From: Sphingomonas panacis
GTDB taxonomy: Bacteria > Pseudomonadota > Alphaproteobacteria > Sphingomonadales > Sphingomonadaceae
Reading direction: 5' to 3'
DNA: 64,000 nucleotides
NCBI RefSeq assembly: GCF_001717955.1
Contig: NZ_CP014168.1
Location: 496,001-560,000, forward strand
Positions 47,754-57,532 of this stretch are shown piece after piece; position 1 is the stretch's first letter; every line of letters begins with the position of its first letter. The notes under the pieces were generated by a model. It was not told where the DNA came from. It saw only the letters and a program-made list of their open reading frames with translations, and ran no database searches. The position numbers and the translations under genes are program-made.

Positions 47754-49379
47754 TTACGCCTCCTCGCTCGGGGTTTCGGCAGGCGCGGCAGCCGGCTCGT
47801 CGTCGAACCAGTGTGCGCGCGCGGCCATGATGATCTCATTGCCCTGCTCGTCCGACAGGCCGTACTCGCCGAGTACGCCGGCGCGATCCTCGGAGCGGCT
47901 TTCGAAGCGCTTGGCCGCCTCTTCGTTGCGGCGGCGCTGTTCCTGGCGCTTCTTCTGGACGAGTTCGTCGGTGGCGAGATCGGCGAGGTCGTCGAGCGTC
48001 TTGATGCCGGCTTTGCCGAGCGTGACGAGCATCGCCTCGGTCAGATACGGCATCGTCGCGAGATCGTCCTCGACGCCGAGTTCGCGGCGCAAAGTGCGAT
48101 TGGCTTCCTCGCGGCGTTCGAGCGCCTCGGTCGCGCGGCTCTGCAACTCGGCGGCGAGATCCTCGTCGAAGCCTTCGATCCCGGAGATTTCGTCGACCTC
48201 GACATAGGCGACTTCCTCGAGGCTGGTGAAGCCTTCGGCGACCAGCAACTGCGCGAGCGTCTCGTCGACGTCGAGCTCGTTCTGGAACATCTCGGTACGC
48301 TCGGTGAATTCCTTCTGGCGCTTTTCCGAGGCATCCTGCTCGGTGAGGATGTCGATAGCCTTGGCGGTGAGCTGCGAGGCGAGCCGCACGTTCTGGCCAC
48401 GACGGCCGATCGCAAGGCTGAGCTGATCGTCGGGGACGACCACCTCGATCCGGTCCTCTTCCTCGTCGATCACCACGCGACTGACCGAAGCCGGCTGGAG
48501 CGCGTTGACGACGAAGGTCGCGGTGTCGGGCGACCAGGGGATGATGTCGATCTTCTCGCCCTGCATTTCCTGAACGACCGCCTGAACGCGGCTGCCCTTC
48601 ATGCCGACGCACGCGCCGACCGGGTCGATCGACGAATCATGGCTGATGACGCCGATCTTGGCGCGGCTGCCGGGGTCACGCGCGGCGGCCTTGATCTCGA
48701 TGATGCCGTCGTAAATCTCGGGCACTTCCTGCGCGAACAGCTTCTTCATGAAATCGGGGTGCGCGCGGCTGAGGAAGATCTGCGGGCCACGATTTTCGCG
48801 GCGCACGTTGAGGATCAGCGAACGGATGCGATCGTTGACGCGCACCACTTCGCGCGGGATCTGCTGGTCGCGGCGGATCACACCCTCTGCGCGGCCGAGA
48901 TCGACCACGACATGGCCGAACTCGACGCGCTTGACGACGCCGGTGATGATCTCACCCTGACGATCCTTGAACTCTTCGAACTGGCGGTCACGCTCGGCAT
49001 CGCGGACCTTCTGGAAGATCACCTGCTTGGCGGCCTGTGCGGCGATGCGGCCGAACTCGATCGGGGGCAGCGGATCGACGATATAGTCGCCGATCTCGGC
49101 ATCCTTCTGGAGCTTCTGCGCTTCCTTGAGATTCACCTGCTTGAAGAAATCATCGACCGCCTCGACCACTTCGACGACGCGCCACAGCCGCAGATCACCG
49201 CTGTTGGGATCGAGCTTGGCGCGGATGTCGTTCTCGGCGCCATAGCGCGCGCGCGCGGCGCGCTGGATCGCGTCCTCCATCGCCTCGATGACGATGCCCT
49301 TGTCGATCATCTTCTCGCTGGCGACCGCGTTCGCGATCGCGATCAGCTCGGCCTTGTTGGCGGAAACGGCGGTGGCCAT
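47754..49379 (-). CDS. nusA: Transcription termination/antitermination factor NusA
   Basis: 541 residues. N-terminal polymerase-binding domain (1-130), S1 domain (GEIITGVVKRVEFGHVVVDL), two KH domains (VGACVGMKGSRVQAVVQEM and LAIGRRGQNVRLASQL) and C-terminal acidic repeats (LVAEGFTSLEEVAYVEVDEI; YLTEAMLVTLGKAGIKTLDD). It overlaps rimP by one base. It heads the transcription-translation block after rimP. Confidence 0.98.
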   Translation of the reverse strand: MATAVSANKAELIAIANAVASEKMIDKGIVIEAMEDAIQRAARARYGAENDIRAKLDPNSGDLRLWRVVEVVEAVDDFFKQVNLKEAQKLQKDAEIGDYIVDPLPPIEFGRIAAQAAKQVIFQKVRDAERDRQFEEFKDRQGEIITGVVKRVEFGHVVVDLGRAEGVIRRDQQIPREVVRVNDRIRSLILNVRRENRGPQIFLSRAHPDFMKKLFAQEVPEIYDGIIEIKAAARDPGSRAKIGVISHDSSIDPVGACVGMKGSRVQAVVQEMQGEKIDIIPWSPDTATFVVNALQPASVSRVVIDEEEDRIEVVVPDDQLSLAIGRRGQNVRLASQLTAKAIDILTEQDASEKRQKEFTERTEMFQNELDVDETLAQLLVAEGFTSLEEVAYVEVDEISGIEGFDEDLAAELQSRATEALERREEANRTLRRELGVEDDLATMPYLTEAMLVTLGKAGIKTLDDLADLATDELVQKKRQEQRRRNEEAAKRFESRSEDRAGVLGEYGLSDEQGNEIIMAARAHWFDDEPAAAPAETPSEEA

Positions 49380-50011
49380 CAGTTCAGTCCCTTATCTTTG
49401 GCGCTCTCCAGCGCCCCGTTCTCATCAGAAACGTCTTCAACAGAAACGTCGTCATCCGAATCGTCTTCGAAAACCTCTTCCTCAGCGCCGTCGATCGAGA
49501 GCGGCCGGGTCGCGGCGATCAGCCGGTCGGTCAGCAACAGCTTGGCATCACCGACATCGGCGAAGCCGATCGTCAGGTCGCCATGCTTGCGCACATCGAT
49601 GGTGATCCGGTCGCCGTCCACGGCCTTGAGGATACCGGTGAGCTGCTTGCGCCCTTCGACCGGCTGCGCCAGCACGATGCGCGCCTCATGCCCGGCCCAA
49701 TCGGCGAAATCGGCGAGCCGCGTCAGCGGGCGATCGATGCCGGGTGAGGAGACTTCGAGGCGATATTCCTCTTCGATCACATCCTTGCCCTGCTCTTCGA
49801 GTTCGTCGAGCCGATCCGAGATGCGGCGCGACAGCTCGGCGCAATCATCGATCGTAAGCTGGCGCGTGTCGGGGCGCTCGGCCATCACCTGCAAGGTGAG
49901 GTCGCCCGAGCCGCCGAACAGCCTCACGCGCACGAGGTCGAAGCCGAGCGCCTTCGCCTCGGGCTCGATCAACGCGTTCAGCTTGGCCCGGATCAGATCG
50001 GGGTCCGCCAT
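49379..50011 (-). CDS. rimP: Ribosome maturation factor RimP
   Basis: 30S assembly factor of 210 residues. It has ALGFDLVRVRLFGGSGDLTL, EYRLEVSSPGIDRPLTRLAD and FADVGDAKLLL, typical of RimP, plus an acidic C-terminal tail (FEDDSDDDVSVEDVSDENGA) that is longer than in E. coli. First gene of the rimP-nusA operon. The 165 bp before it are shared with the divergent sugar dehydrogenase and contain an AT-richer segment that may hold both promoters. Confidence 0.95.
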   Translation of the reverse strand: MADPDLIRAKLNALIEPEAKALGFDLVRVRLFGGSGDLTLQVMAERPDTRQLTIDDCAELSRRISDRLDELEEQGKDVIEEEYRLEVSSPGIDRPLTRLADFADWAGHEARIVLAQPVEGRKQLTGILKAVDGDRITIDVRKHGDLTIGFADVGDAKLLLTDRLIAATRPLSIDGAEEEVFEDDSDDDVSVEDVSDENGALESAKDKGLN

Positions 50012-50176
50012 CAATGCTCCAAACACACAGGATTGTCGCCGGAACCGGGTGGCTCCGACCTCTTCACCATAACGATGTAGAGAATATTCCGGTGATATAG
50101 GCCAAGCGCGATGGGCTGGCAAGCGCCTCCGCGTTTCCGCTTGGGAACGCGGTGCGATGCCGCTAGTTTGGACCGC

Positions 50177-51382
50177 ATGATATTTCGCCCGCTCGCGCTG
50201 CTGCTGCTCGCCACCTCGGCCTGCTCCCCCTCCGCCACCGCCGGCGGCAACGCCTCCGCCACCGCGGCAAAGTCGGGGCCGCCGTTCGTCAGCACCAGGC
50301 AGGCGCAGTTCGATACGCCGTTCGCGATGGCGTTCCTGCCCGATGGCGGGCTGCTCGTCACCGAGAAAGCGGGCACGCTCAAGCTGCGCGACGCGAGCGG
50401 CCATGTCCGCGACGTGGCGGGCGTGCCCAAGGTGCAGGAGATTACGCAGGGCGGGTTGCTCGACGTCGCAGTCGCACCCGATTTCGCATCGAGCCACGCC
50501 ATCTATCTCACCTATTCGGAACCGCGCCCGCACGGTGCCGCGCTCGCGCTGGCGCGCGCGACACTGGTGGGTACGCAGTTGCAGGGCACGCAGGTGCTGT
50601 GGCGGCAGGGGTCGGACGGCGACGGCGGACAGTTCGGCGCGAACATCGCCTTCGCGCCCGACGGCAAATCGCTGTTCCTGTCTTCGGGCGAGCGCCAGCG
50701 CTTCACCCCCGCGCAGGACATCAACCAGAAGCTCGGCAAGGTCCTCCACCTCACGCTCGACGGCAAGCCCGCGCCGGGCAATCCGTTTGCTCAGCGCGCC
50801 GGTACGCCGACCGTCACCGTGTTCGATCCCCCCGAAAACACCGGCGCGGCCTTCAAGGAAAAGGGTACGCAACAGCCGGTCGAGGGTGGCGTCAACACCG
50901 CCCCCGCCGAAATCTGGAGCATGGGCCACCGCAACCCCTATGGTCTCGCCTTCGCCGCCGATGGCCGACTGTGGGAGGTCGAGATGGGGCCGAAGGGCGG
51001 CGACGAGGTCAACCTCATCCTGCCGGGCAAGAATTACGGCTGGCCCAAGGCGTCGAACGGCAGCAATTACGACGGCACCGACATTCCCGATCACAAGGCC
51101 GGCGACGGCTTCGAGGCGCCCAAGGTGTTCTGGAACCCCTCGATCTCGCCCGGGGGCATGATGATCTATTCGGGCAATCTGTTCCCGCAGTGGAAGGGAT
51201 CGATGTTCATCGCCGCATTGTCGGGCGAGGCGCTGATCCGCGTCAAACTCGACGGCGACACCACCACCAAGGCCGATCAGTGGCCGATGGACACGCGCAT
51301 CCGCGACGTGGCGCAGGGGCCGGACGGCGCGATCTGGCTGCTCCAGGACGACGGCGCGCTGGTGAAACTGACGCCGCGCTGA
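50177..51382 (+). CDS. PQQ-dependent sugar dehydrogenase (glucose/sorbosone dehydrogenase family), lipoprotein
   Basis: 401 residues. A lipoprotein signal (lipobox LATSAC, Cys about 16) anchors it in the envelope. The beta-propeller shows FDTPFAMAFLPDGGLLVTEK, DGGQFGANIAFAPDG, MGHRNPYGLAF and KNYGWPKASNGSNYDG, matching the Yli/aldose sugar dehydrogenase family, which oxidises aldoses with PQQ and calcium. Cofactor synthesis genes are not in the window. The start 22 codons into the open frame fits the signal peptide. Confidence 0.92.
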   Translation: MIFRPLALLLLATSACSPSATAGGNASATAAKSGPPFVSTRQAQFDTPFAMAFLPDGGLLVTEKAGTLKLRDASGHVRDVAGVPKVQEITQGGLLDVAVAPDFASSHAIYLTYSEPRPHGAALALARATLVGTQLQGTQVLWRQGSDGDGGQFGANIAFAPDGKSLFLSSGERQRFTPAQDINQKLGKVLHLTLDGKPAPGNPFAQRAGTPTVTVFDPPENTGAAFKEKGTQQPVEGGVNTAPAEIWSMGHRNPYGLAFAADGRLWEVEMGPKGGDEVNLILPGKNYGWPKASNGSNYDGTDIPDHKAGDGFEAPKVFWNPSISPGGMMIYSGNLFPQWKGSMFIAALSGEALIRVKLDGDTTTKADQWPMDTRIRDVAQGPDGAIWLLQDDGALVKLTPR

Positions 51383-51419
51383 GGTTGGCTGGTGCGGGTG
51401 GCAGCGCGCACAACCGCTT

Positions 51420-51440
51420 CCCCTCCCCGGAAGGGAGGGG
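51420..51440. terminator. Hairpin between convergent genes (family B-like)
   Basis: CCCCTCCC and GGGAGGGG around CGGAA. It lies between the ends of the sugar dehydrogenase and HAD genes and can act on both transcripts. It resembles the palindromes of the DUF559 unit. Confidence 0.6.
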
Positions 51441-51454
51441 AGGCGGAATGCGTT

Positions 51455-52270
51455 TCAGGCTAGAATGATCTGATCGATCGCCTGTGCGACGCCGTCGGCG
51501 TCGTTCGCGCCCGTAACGTGCTGTGCCAGCGCCTTCACGCCATCGGGCGCCTGCCCCATCGCGATCGACAGGCCGGCGCGCGCGAACATCGGCAGGTCGT
51601 TGAACTGATCGCCGATCACCGCCGTCTGCGACAGCGGCACGCCGAAGCTCTCGGCCAGCGCCGCCACGCCGTCGCCCTTGTTGGCGGCGGTCGCGGTCAC
51701 GTCGAGATAATAGGTCTGCGACTGGGCGATCGTCGCGGCGTCGCCATAGGCTGCGCGGGCGCGATCGAGCAGGCCGGCGAGCAGCGCGGGCGTATCGCTG
51801 ACGAAAGTGATCTTATCGGCCCGGTCGTAATAGGGCGCGAAATCTTCGACCACGATCGGCGACTGGTTCGCCGACACGCGCTCGCTGTCGAAATGCGGCC
51901 CCTGTTCGGCGAGCGCATACCACTTATCGTCGGCGAACAGCCACGGCGCGACATCCAGCCCCTGCGCCAGTTCGAACATGCCGGCGGCGACGCGCGGCGC
52001 GATGCGATGTTCGGCGAGCATCGTGCCGTCGCGCTTGAACAGGATGCCGCCGTTGAACGCACCGATCGGCACCTCAAGCTCAAGCGCATCCACGATCGGT
52101 TGCACGCCCGAACGCGGCCGCGCGCTGATGACGCTGAAGCCGATCCCAGCCGCCTTGAGCCGCGCGACCGCGGCGATGGTCCCCGCGGTCAGTTGCTTCT
52201 TCCTGTCGACCAAAGTGCCATCGAGATCGGAGATGAACAGTCGGATGCCATCCTTGGTGGCCCCGCTCAT
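51455..52270 (-). CDS. Cof-type HAD-IIB phosphatase
   Basis: 271 residues. HAD motif I is [12 protein letters not shown], motif III includes [15 protein letters not shown] and motif IV is [11 protein letters not shown]; a type IIB cap lies between. Likely dephosphorylates sugar phosphates or related metabolites. It overlaps the end of gnd by 4 bases, so the two are coupled and a pentose-phosphate-related role is plausible. Confidence 0.9.
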   Translation of the reverse strand: MSGATKDGIRLFISDLDGTLVDRKKQLTAGTIAAVARLKAAGIGFSVISARPRSGVQPIVDALELEVPIGAFNGGILFKRDGTMLAEHRIAPRVAAGMFELAQGLDVAPWLFADDKWYALAEQGPHFDSERVSANQSPIVVEDFAPYYDRADKITFVSDTPALLAGLLDRARAAYGDAATIAQSQTYYLDVTATAANKGDGVAALAESFGVPLSQTAVIGDQFNDLPMFARAGLSIAMGQAPDGVKALAQHVTGANDADGVAQAIDQIILA

Positions 52271-53250
52271 TGCGGCATTTCAACGTGGCCGCCAAAACCG
52301 AAGCGCATCGCCGACAGCAATTTGTCGCCGAACGTATGCTCGACGCGGCTGCGATAGCGTGCGTACAGCGCCGCGCTGAGCACGTTCGCCGGCACCTTCT
52401 CTTCCATCGCCGCGTCGATCGTCCACTGGCCCTCGCCCGAATCGGCGACATTGCCCGAGAAATGTTCGAGCATCTGATCCTTGGCGAGTCCGATCGCGGT
52501 GAGATCGAGCAGCCACGACGAGATCACGCTGCCGCGCCGCCAAACCTCGGCGATATCGGTAAGGTTGAGGTCGAAGCGCTCATCCTCGGGCAGATGCTCG
52601 GAGGACTTGCCCTTGAGGATGTCGAAACCCTCGGCATAGGCCTGCATCAGCCCGTATTCGATGCCGTTGTGGACCATTTTGACGAAGTGGCCCGCGCCCG
52701 CTGGTCCGGCATGGATATACCCCATTTCGGCGCGTGGATCTTCCTGTTCGTTGTCGCGGCCCGGGGTGCGCGGGATCGTGCCGACGCCGGGGGCAAGCGC
52801 TTCGAGGATCGGATCGAGCGTCTTGATCGTCTCGGGATCACCGCCGACCATCATGCAATAGCCGCGTTCGAGCCCCCAGACGCCCCCCGACGTGCCGACA
52901 TCGACGTAGTGGACCTGCTTTTCCGCCAGCGCCTTGGCGCGGCGGATATCGTCCTTGTAGAAGCTGTTGCCGCCATCGATGATGATGCCGCCGGGGCCGC
53001 ATTGCTCGGCGATCGTCGCAACGGTCTGCTCGGTCGGGTCACCGGCCGGGAGCATCACCCAGTAGATCGCCGGATCGGCGAGCTTGCCCTGCATGTCGGC
53101 GAGCGAGGACGCGCCGATCGATCCGTCGGCGACCAAAGCGGCGACCGCTTTCTCGTCCCGATCGAAGACGACGGTTTCGTGGCCGGCGCGCATCAGCCGC
53201 CGCGCGATATTGCCGCCCATCCGGCCGAGGCCGATGATTCCGATCTTCAT
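52267..53250 (-). CDS. gnd: 6-phosphogluconate dehydrogenase (decarboxylating), short form
   Basis: 327 residues, the shorter YqeC/GndA-like class. NAD(P) loop [30 protein letters not shown], the substrate-binding [37 protein letters not shown] and the C-terminal dimer part are all clear. It yields ribulose-5-phosphate, feeding the tal/tkt/rpiA genes next to it. AGGAG lies 6-10 bases before the ATG at 53250. Confidence 0.95.
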   Translation of the reverse strand: MKIGIIGLGRMGGNIARRLMRAGHETVVFDRDEKAVAALVADGSIGASSLADMQGKLADPAIYWVMLPAGDPTEQTVATIAEQCGPGGIIIDGGNSFYKDDIRRAKALAEKQVHYVDVGTSGGVWGLERGYCMMVGGDPETIKTLDPILEALAPGVGTIPRTPGRDNEQEDPRAEMGYIHAGPAGAGHFVKMVHNGIEYGLMQAYAEGFDILKGKSSEHLPEDERFDLNLTDIAEVWRRGSVISSWLLDLTAIGLAKDQMLEHFSGNVADSGEGQWTIDAAMEEKVPANVLSAALYARYRSRVEHTFGDKLLSAMRFGFGGHVEMPQ

Positions 53251-53275
53251 GAGGGTACTCCTACAGGTTTCGAAC

Positions 53276-53393
53276 ACCGTTCGTCCCGAGTAGCCGCTGA
53301 GCCTGTCGAAGCGGCATATCGAAGGACCGCTGCTGGGCATGTCCTTCGATACGGGTCTTCGACGTCGCTCAGCCCCTACTCAGGACGAACGGT
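53276..53393. repeat. Composite palindromic repeat between tal and gnd (family D)
   Basis: Outer arms ACCGTTCGTCC and GGACGAACGGT; next pair GCTGAGCCTGTCGAAG with CTTCGACGTCGCTCAGC; inner pair TATCGAAGGAC with GTCCTTCGATA. At 118 bp it is longer than the other family D copies and may be two nested elements. Confidence 0.85.
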
Positions 53394-53407
53394 ATGAGGT
53401 GCGAGGC

Positions 53408-54532
53408 TTAGGCGACCGCGGGCTGCTTCTTGGCGATCGCGCCGAGCAGGTCGTCGAACGCCTTGGAGAAGGACGCGACGCCCTCTTCGACCAGGGCATC
53501 GGTGACGCCGTCGAGATCGAGCCCGAGCCGCTCCGCCCCGGACAGAACGTGCCGCGCGCCGGGGATGTCGGAGCCAAGCGTGTTGCCCGGGGTGCCATGA
53601 TCGCGGAACGCGTCCAGCGTCTTGGGCGGAACGGTGTTGACCGTGTCCGGCCCGATCAGCTCGTCGAGATACAGCGTGTCGGGGAAGGTCGGGTCTTTGG
53701 TCCCGGTCGAAGCCCACAACAGCCGCTGCACCTGCGCGCCCTTGGCCGCCAGCGCCTGCCAGCGCGAGCTCTTGCTGAACTCGAGGAACCAGTCATAGGC
53801 GAGCTTGGCGTTGGCGATGGCGACCTTGCCGCGGATCGCCTTGAGCGCCTCGCTCTCGGGATCACCATCCTTGATGCGCGCGTCGATCTTCTCGTCGATC
53901 TTGCTGTCGATACGGCTGACGAAGAAGCTGGCGACGCTGGCGATCCGGTCGATCGGCAGGCCCTGCTGGACGCGCTGTTCGAGACCCTCGACATAAGCGA
54001 GCGCGACCGCCTGATAAGCCGAGTTCGAGAACAGCAACGTCACGTTGACGTTGATGCCCGCCGCGATCGTCGCGGCGATCGCCGGCACGCCGGCGGGGGT
54101 GCCCGGGATCTTGATCATCAGGTTCGACCGATCGACCGCAGCCCACAGTTTCTGCGCCTCGGCGATCGTCGCATCGGTATCGTTCGCGAGGTACGGCGAG
54201 ACTTCCAGGCTGACGTAGCCGTCCTTGGCCTGCTTCGCCTCATAGACCGGCGCCAGCGTCTCGGCAGCGGCCTTGATGTCCTGGATCGCGAGCGCTTCGT
54301 AGCGGTCCATCGTCGCCGCGCCGGGATGCTCCTTGTCATATTCGGCGAGCGTGGCGTCATAGGCATCCCCGTAGCCCATCGCCTTTTCGAAGATCGACGG
54401 GTTGGAGGTGACCCCGGTCAGGCCATCCTCCTCGACGAGTTTCTTGAGGCCGCCCGCCTCGAGGAACTTGCGATCGACGAAATCAAGCCAGACGGCCTGG
54501 CCGTGGCTGGTGAGATCCTTGAGGAGACTCAT
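53408..54532 (-). CDS. tal: Transaldolase (long, actinobacterial-type class)
   Basis: Transfers dihydroxyacetone units in the pentose phosphate pathway. 374 residues, longer than E. coli TalB. VWLDFVDRKFLEAGGLKKLV, GVTSNPSIFEKAM and the Schiff-base lysine in LMIKIPGTPAGV, then NVTLLFS, identify it. Its ATG overlaps the transketolase stop by one base. Confidence 0.96.
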   Translation of the reverse strand: MSLLKDLTSHGQAVWLDFVDRKFLEAGGLKKLVEEDGLTGVTSNPSIFEKAMGYGDAYDATLAEYDKEHPGAATMDRYEALAIQDIKAAAETLAPVYEAKQAKDGYVSLEVSPYLANDTDATIAEAQKLWAAVDRSNLMIKIPGTPAGVPAIAATIAAGINVNVTLLFSNSAYQAVALAYVEGLEQRVQQGLPIDRIASVASFFVSRIDSKIDEKIDARIKDGDPESEALKAIRGKVAIANAKLAYDWFLEFSKSSRWQALAAKGAQVQRLLWASTGTKDPTFPDTLYLDELIGPDTVNTVPPKTLDAFRDHGTPGNTLGSDIPGARHVLSGAERLGLDLDGVTDALVEEGVASFSKAFDDLLGAIAKKQPAVA

Positions 54533-56619
54533 TATGCGTCCTTTCCGAGCAATGCGCGCGAGACCTTGAGAACGTTGTCGACCGTGAAGCCGTATTTGTC
54601 CTGCAACTTGGCGAGCGGTGCCGAGGCACCGAAAGTCGACATGGTGATCGTCGCGCCGTCGAGCCCGACATAGCGGTCCCAGCCGATCTCGCCGGCCTGT
54701 TCGATCGCGATCCGCGCGCGCACGCCCTTCGGCAACACGCTCTCCTTGTAGGCGGCGTCCTGCATCTCGTAGCGATGCCAGCTCGGCAGCGAGACGACGC
54801 GCGCGGCGACGCCCTGCTCGATCAGCTTCTCATACGCGGCGATGGCAAGCGACAATTCGCTGCCAGTGGCGATCAGGATCAGCTCCGGTTCGCCGTCCGA
54901 ATCGGCGATGACGTAACCACCCTTCAACAGCCCCTCGGCCGATGCGAACTTCGCACGGTCGATGGTGGGAAGCGCCTGCCGCGACAGCACCAGCGCGGTC
55001 GGGTTGTTGCCCGCCTCAAGCGCCGCTTTCCACGCCACCGACACCTCGTTGGCGTCGCCCGGACGGATCGTGTCGAGACCCGGCGTCGCGCGCAGCATCG
55101 CGAGATGCTCGATCGGCTGGTGGGTCGGGCCATCCTCGCCGACGCCGATCGAATCGTGCGTGAACACCCACACCACGCCGAGTTCCATGATCGCCGAGAG
55201 ACGGATCGGCGCGCGCATGTAATCGGTGAAGACGAAGAAGGTCGAACCGTAGGCGCGCAGGTATGACAGCGCCATGCCGTTCACCACGCCACCCATGCCA
55301 TGCTCACGCACGCCGAAGTGGAAGTTGCTGCCGCCGTAATTGTCGGCCTCGAACGAGGGTGCGCCCTTGATGTCGGTCTTGGTCGAAGGCGCGAGATCGG
55401 CGGCGCCGCCGACCAGCCACGGCACCTGCTTCACCAGCGCGTTGAGCACCTTGCCGCTCGAATCGCGGCTGGCGATGCCCTTGGCGTCGGCGTCGAAGGT
55501 CGGCAGCGCGGCTTCCCAGCCCTTGGGCAGCTTGCTCGCGAACAGATCGTCGAGTTCGGCGGCGAGTTCGGGAAATTCGTCGTGATACTTCGCGAAGGTC
55601 GCCTGCCACGCCTCGCGCAGCGGCACGCCGCGCTCGGTCATCGCGCCCTTGAAGGCTTCGGCAACGCCGTCGGGGACGAGGAACTTGGCGTCCTCGGGCC
55701 AGCCATAGGCCTGTTTGGTGAGGCGGATATTCTCCTCGCCGAGCGGTTCGCCATGCGCCTTCTCGCTGCCGGCGCGCGGGCTACCCCAGCCGATGATCGA
55801 ATGGACGACGATGAAGGTGGGCTTGTCGTTGGTTGCGCGGAACGTGTCGAACGCCGCCGTCAGCGCGGCGATGTCGTTGGCGTCGTTCACATGGATGACG
55901 TTCCAGCCATAGGCCTCGAACCGCTTGCCGACATCCTCGTCGAACGCGAGCGCGGTGTCGCCCTCGATCGAGATGTGGTTGCTGTCGTAGATCCAGCACA
56001 GATTGGAAAGCTTGAGGTGCCCGGCGAGCGACGCCGCCTCGGCCGAAACGCCCTCCATCATGCAGCCGTCACCGGCGAGCGTGTAGACGTCGTGATCGAA
56101 CACTGTGTAGCCGGGCTTGTTGTAGCGCGCGGCGAGCCAGCGCTCGGCGATCGCCATGCCGACCGAGTTGCTGCACCCCGCCCCGAGCGGGCCGGTGGTG
56201 GTCTCGACGCCGGTCGTGTGGCGATATTCGGGGTGTCCCGGCGTCTTCGAGTTGAGCTGACGGAAGCCCTTCAGATCGTCGAGGCTGAGCGCGGGCTTGC
56301 CGCTCTTCTTGCCGTCCTTGTCGATCTCCTCGATGCCGGCGAGGTGGATCAGCGCATAGAGCAGCATCGACGCATGGCCGACCGACAGCACGAAGCGGTC
56401 GCGGTTGGGCCAGTCCGGCGTCGCGGGATCGTAGCGCAGGAACTTGGTCCAGATCGTGTGGCCGACCGGCGCGAGCGCCATCGGCGTGCCGGGGTGCCCG
56501 GAATTGGCGGCCTGAACCGCATCCATCGACAGCGTGCGAATCGTGTCGATCGCCAGGCGTTCGGGCGATCCGTCTTCGTGCAGATCCGGCGTGGTGCTCA
56601 CCGTCGGGGCATCGGACAT
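54532..56619 (-). CDS. tkt: Transketolase
   Basis: Thiamine diphosphate enzyme of 695 residues. MDAVQAANSGHPGTPMALAP, the ThDP-binding AGDGCMMEGVSAEAAS, LIGWGSPRA-like (SIIGWGSPRAG) and EHGMGGVVNGMAL are diagnostic. It is coupled to tal; together with gnd and rpiA it forms a nearly complete non-oxidative pentose phosphate set. Confidence 0.97.
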   Translation of the reverse strand: MSDAPTVSTTPDLHEDGSPERLAIDTIRTLSMDAVQAANSGHPGTPMALAPVGHTIWTKFLRYDPATPDWPNRDRFVLSVGHASMLLYALIHLAGIEEIDKDGKKSGKPALSLDDLKGFRQLNSKTPGHPEYRHTTGVETTTGPLGAGCSNSVGMAIAERWLAARYNKPGYTVFDHDVYTLAGDGCMMEGVSAEAASLAGHLKLSNLCWIYDSNHISIEGDTALAFDEDVGKRFEAYGWNVIHVNDANDIAALTAAFDTFRATNDKPTFIVVHSIIGWGSPRAGSEKAHGEPLGEENIRLTKQAYGWPEDAKFLVPDGVAEAFKGAMTERGVPLREAWQATFAKYHDEFPELAAELDDLFASKLPKGWEAALPTFDADAKGIASRDSSGKVLNALVKQVPWLVGGAADLAPSTKTDIKGAPSFEADNYGGSNFHFGVREHGMGGVVNGMALSYLRAYGSTFFVFTDYMRAPIRLSAIMELGVVWVFTHDSIGVGEDGPTHQPIEHLAMLRATPGLDTIRPGDANEVSVAWKAALEAGNNPTALVLSRQALPTIDRAKFASAEGLLKGGYVIADSDGEPELILIATGSELSLAIAAYEKLIEQGVAARVVSLPSWHRYEMQDAAYKESVLPKGVRARIAIEQAGEIGWDRYVGLDGATITMSTFGASAPLAKLQDKYGFTVDNVLKVSRALLGKDA

Positions 56620-56726
56620 TCAAAGGGCCTTTCTCTTCGTCAACGGCTAACGCCATCGCGCTGATGTGGTTGCGTGGCGGCCGTTCTAATTTTCACGCGA
56701 ACGATCCGCCTGCGTTATGATCTTCC

Positions 56727-57407
56727 CTACACGGGGCGGTCGATACGTGTCACCTGCCCTTGTTGGCAGATGATAGCGCTATCAATTTCACGAAGGAAGA
56801 GGCCGTGGCCGAGCACGCCCGGGATCGCCGCCAATGTCGCGTCGAGCGCGAGCGGATCGTCGAACGCGGCGAAACGACAGTCGAGCACGAGATTGTCCTG
56901 ATCGGTGCGGAACGGGGCGGCGTCGCCGCCGCGCAATGTGACGGTCGCGCCGAGATCGGCCAGCCGGCGCGCGACGAAGCTGCGGGCGAACGGCAGCACC
57001 TCGACCGGCAGCTTGGCCGCGCCGATCGCGGCGACGCGCTTCGATCCGTCGGCGATGACGATCATGCGCGCGGCGGATTCGGCGACGATCTTCTCGCGCA
57101 GCATCGCCCCGCCCGCACCTTTGATCGCATAAAGCCGCGCGTCGATCTCGTCGGTGCCGTCGATGGCGAGATCGGTCGCGGCGACGTCGGCGAAGTCGAG
57201 CATGGCGATCCCGGCCGCGCGCGCCTGCTCGAAGCTCCGCAGCGAGGTGGCGACCGCGCGCACCCGCAAGCCCGCGCGCACCCGCTCACCGAGCCGGTGG
57301 ATCGCGAACGCGGCGGTCGATCCGGTGCCGAGGCCGACGAGCATGCCGTCGGCGATCTCCTCGACCGCCGCATTGGCCGCTTCGCGCTTGTCTTCGTCCG
57401 TGGTCAT
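56727..57407 (-). CDS. rpiA: Ribose-5-phosphate isomerase A
   Basis: 226 residues. GLGTGSTAAFAIHRLG (substrate loop), DGTDEIDARLYAIKGAGGAM and KLPVEVLPFA are the known RpiA signatures, with catalytic Asp and Lys residues present. The ATG at 57407 is used; one further up lacks family support. It lies 107 bp before tkt on the same strand and may be part of the same operon. Confidence 0.95.
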   Translation of the reverse strand: MTTDEDKREAANAAVEEIADGMLVGLGTGSTAAFAIHRLGERVRAGLRVRAVATSLRSFEQARAAGIAMLDFADVAATDLAIDGTDEIDARLYAIKGAGGAMLREKIVAESAARMIVIADGSKRVAAIGAAKLPVEVLPFARSFVARRLADLGATVTLRGGDAAPFRTDQDNLVLDCRFAAFDDPLALDATLAAIPGVLGHGLFLREIDSAIICQQGQVTRIDRPV

Positions 57408-57532
57408 CCCGGCCTTTTCGCACCCTCTCATGACAGACCTAGGGTGGGTGGTGGCGAATTTCCATCCGCCCCTTCGGTCAGCACCATTTTTACACTGGCG
57501 AGATGCGCCATGTTCGGGGCAGAGCGAGCAGC

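Noticed and set aside
47742..50072. 776-codon open frame opposite nusA and rimP
   Set aside because: Spans two well-supported genes on the other strand and shows no recognisable domain.
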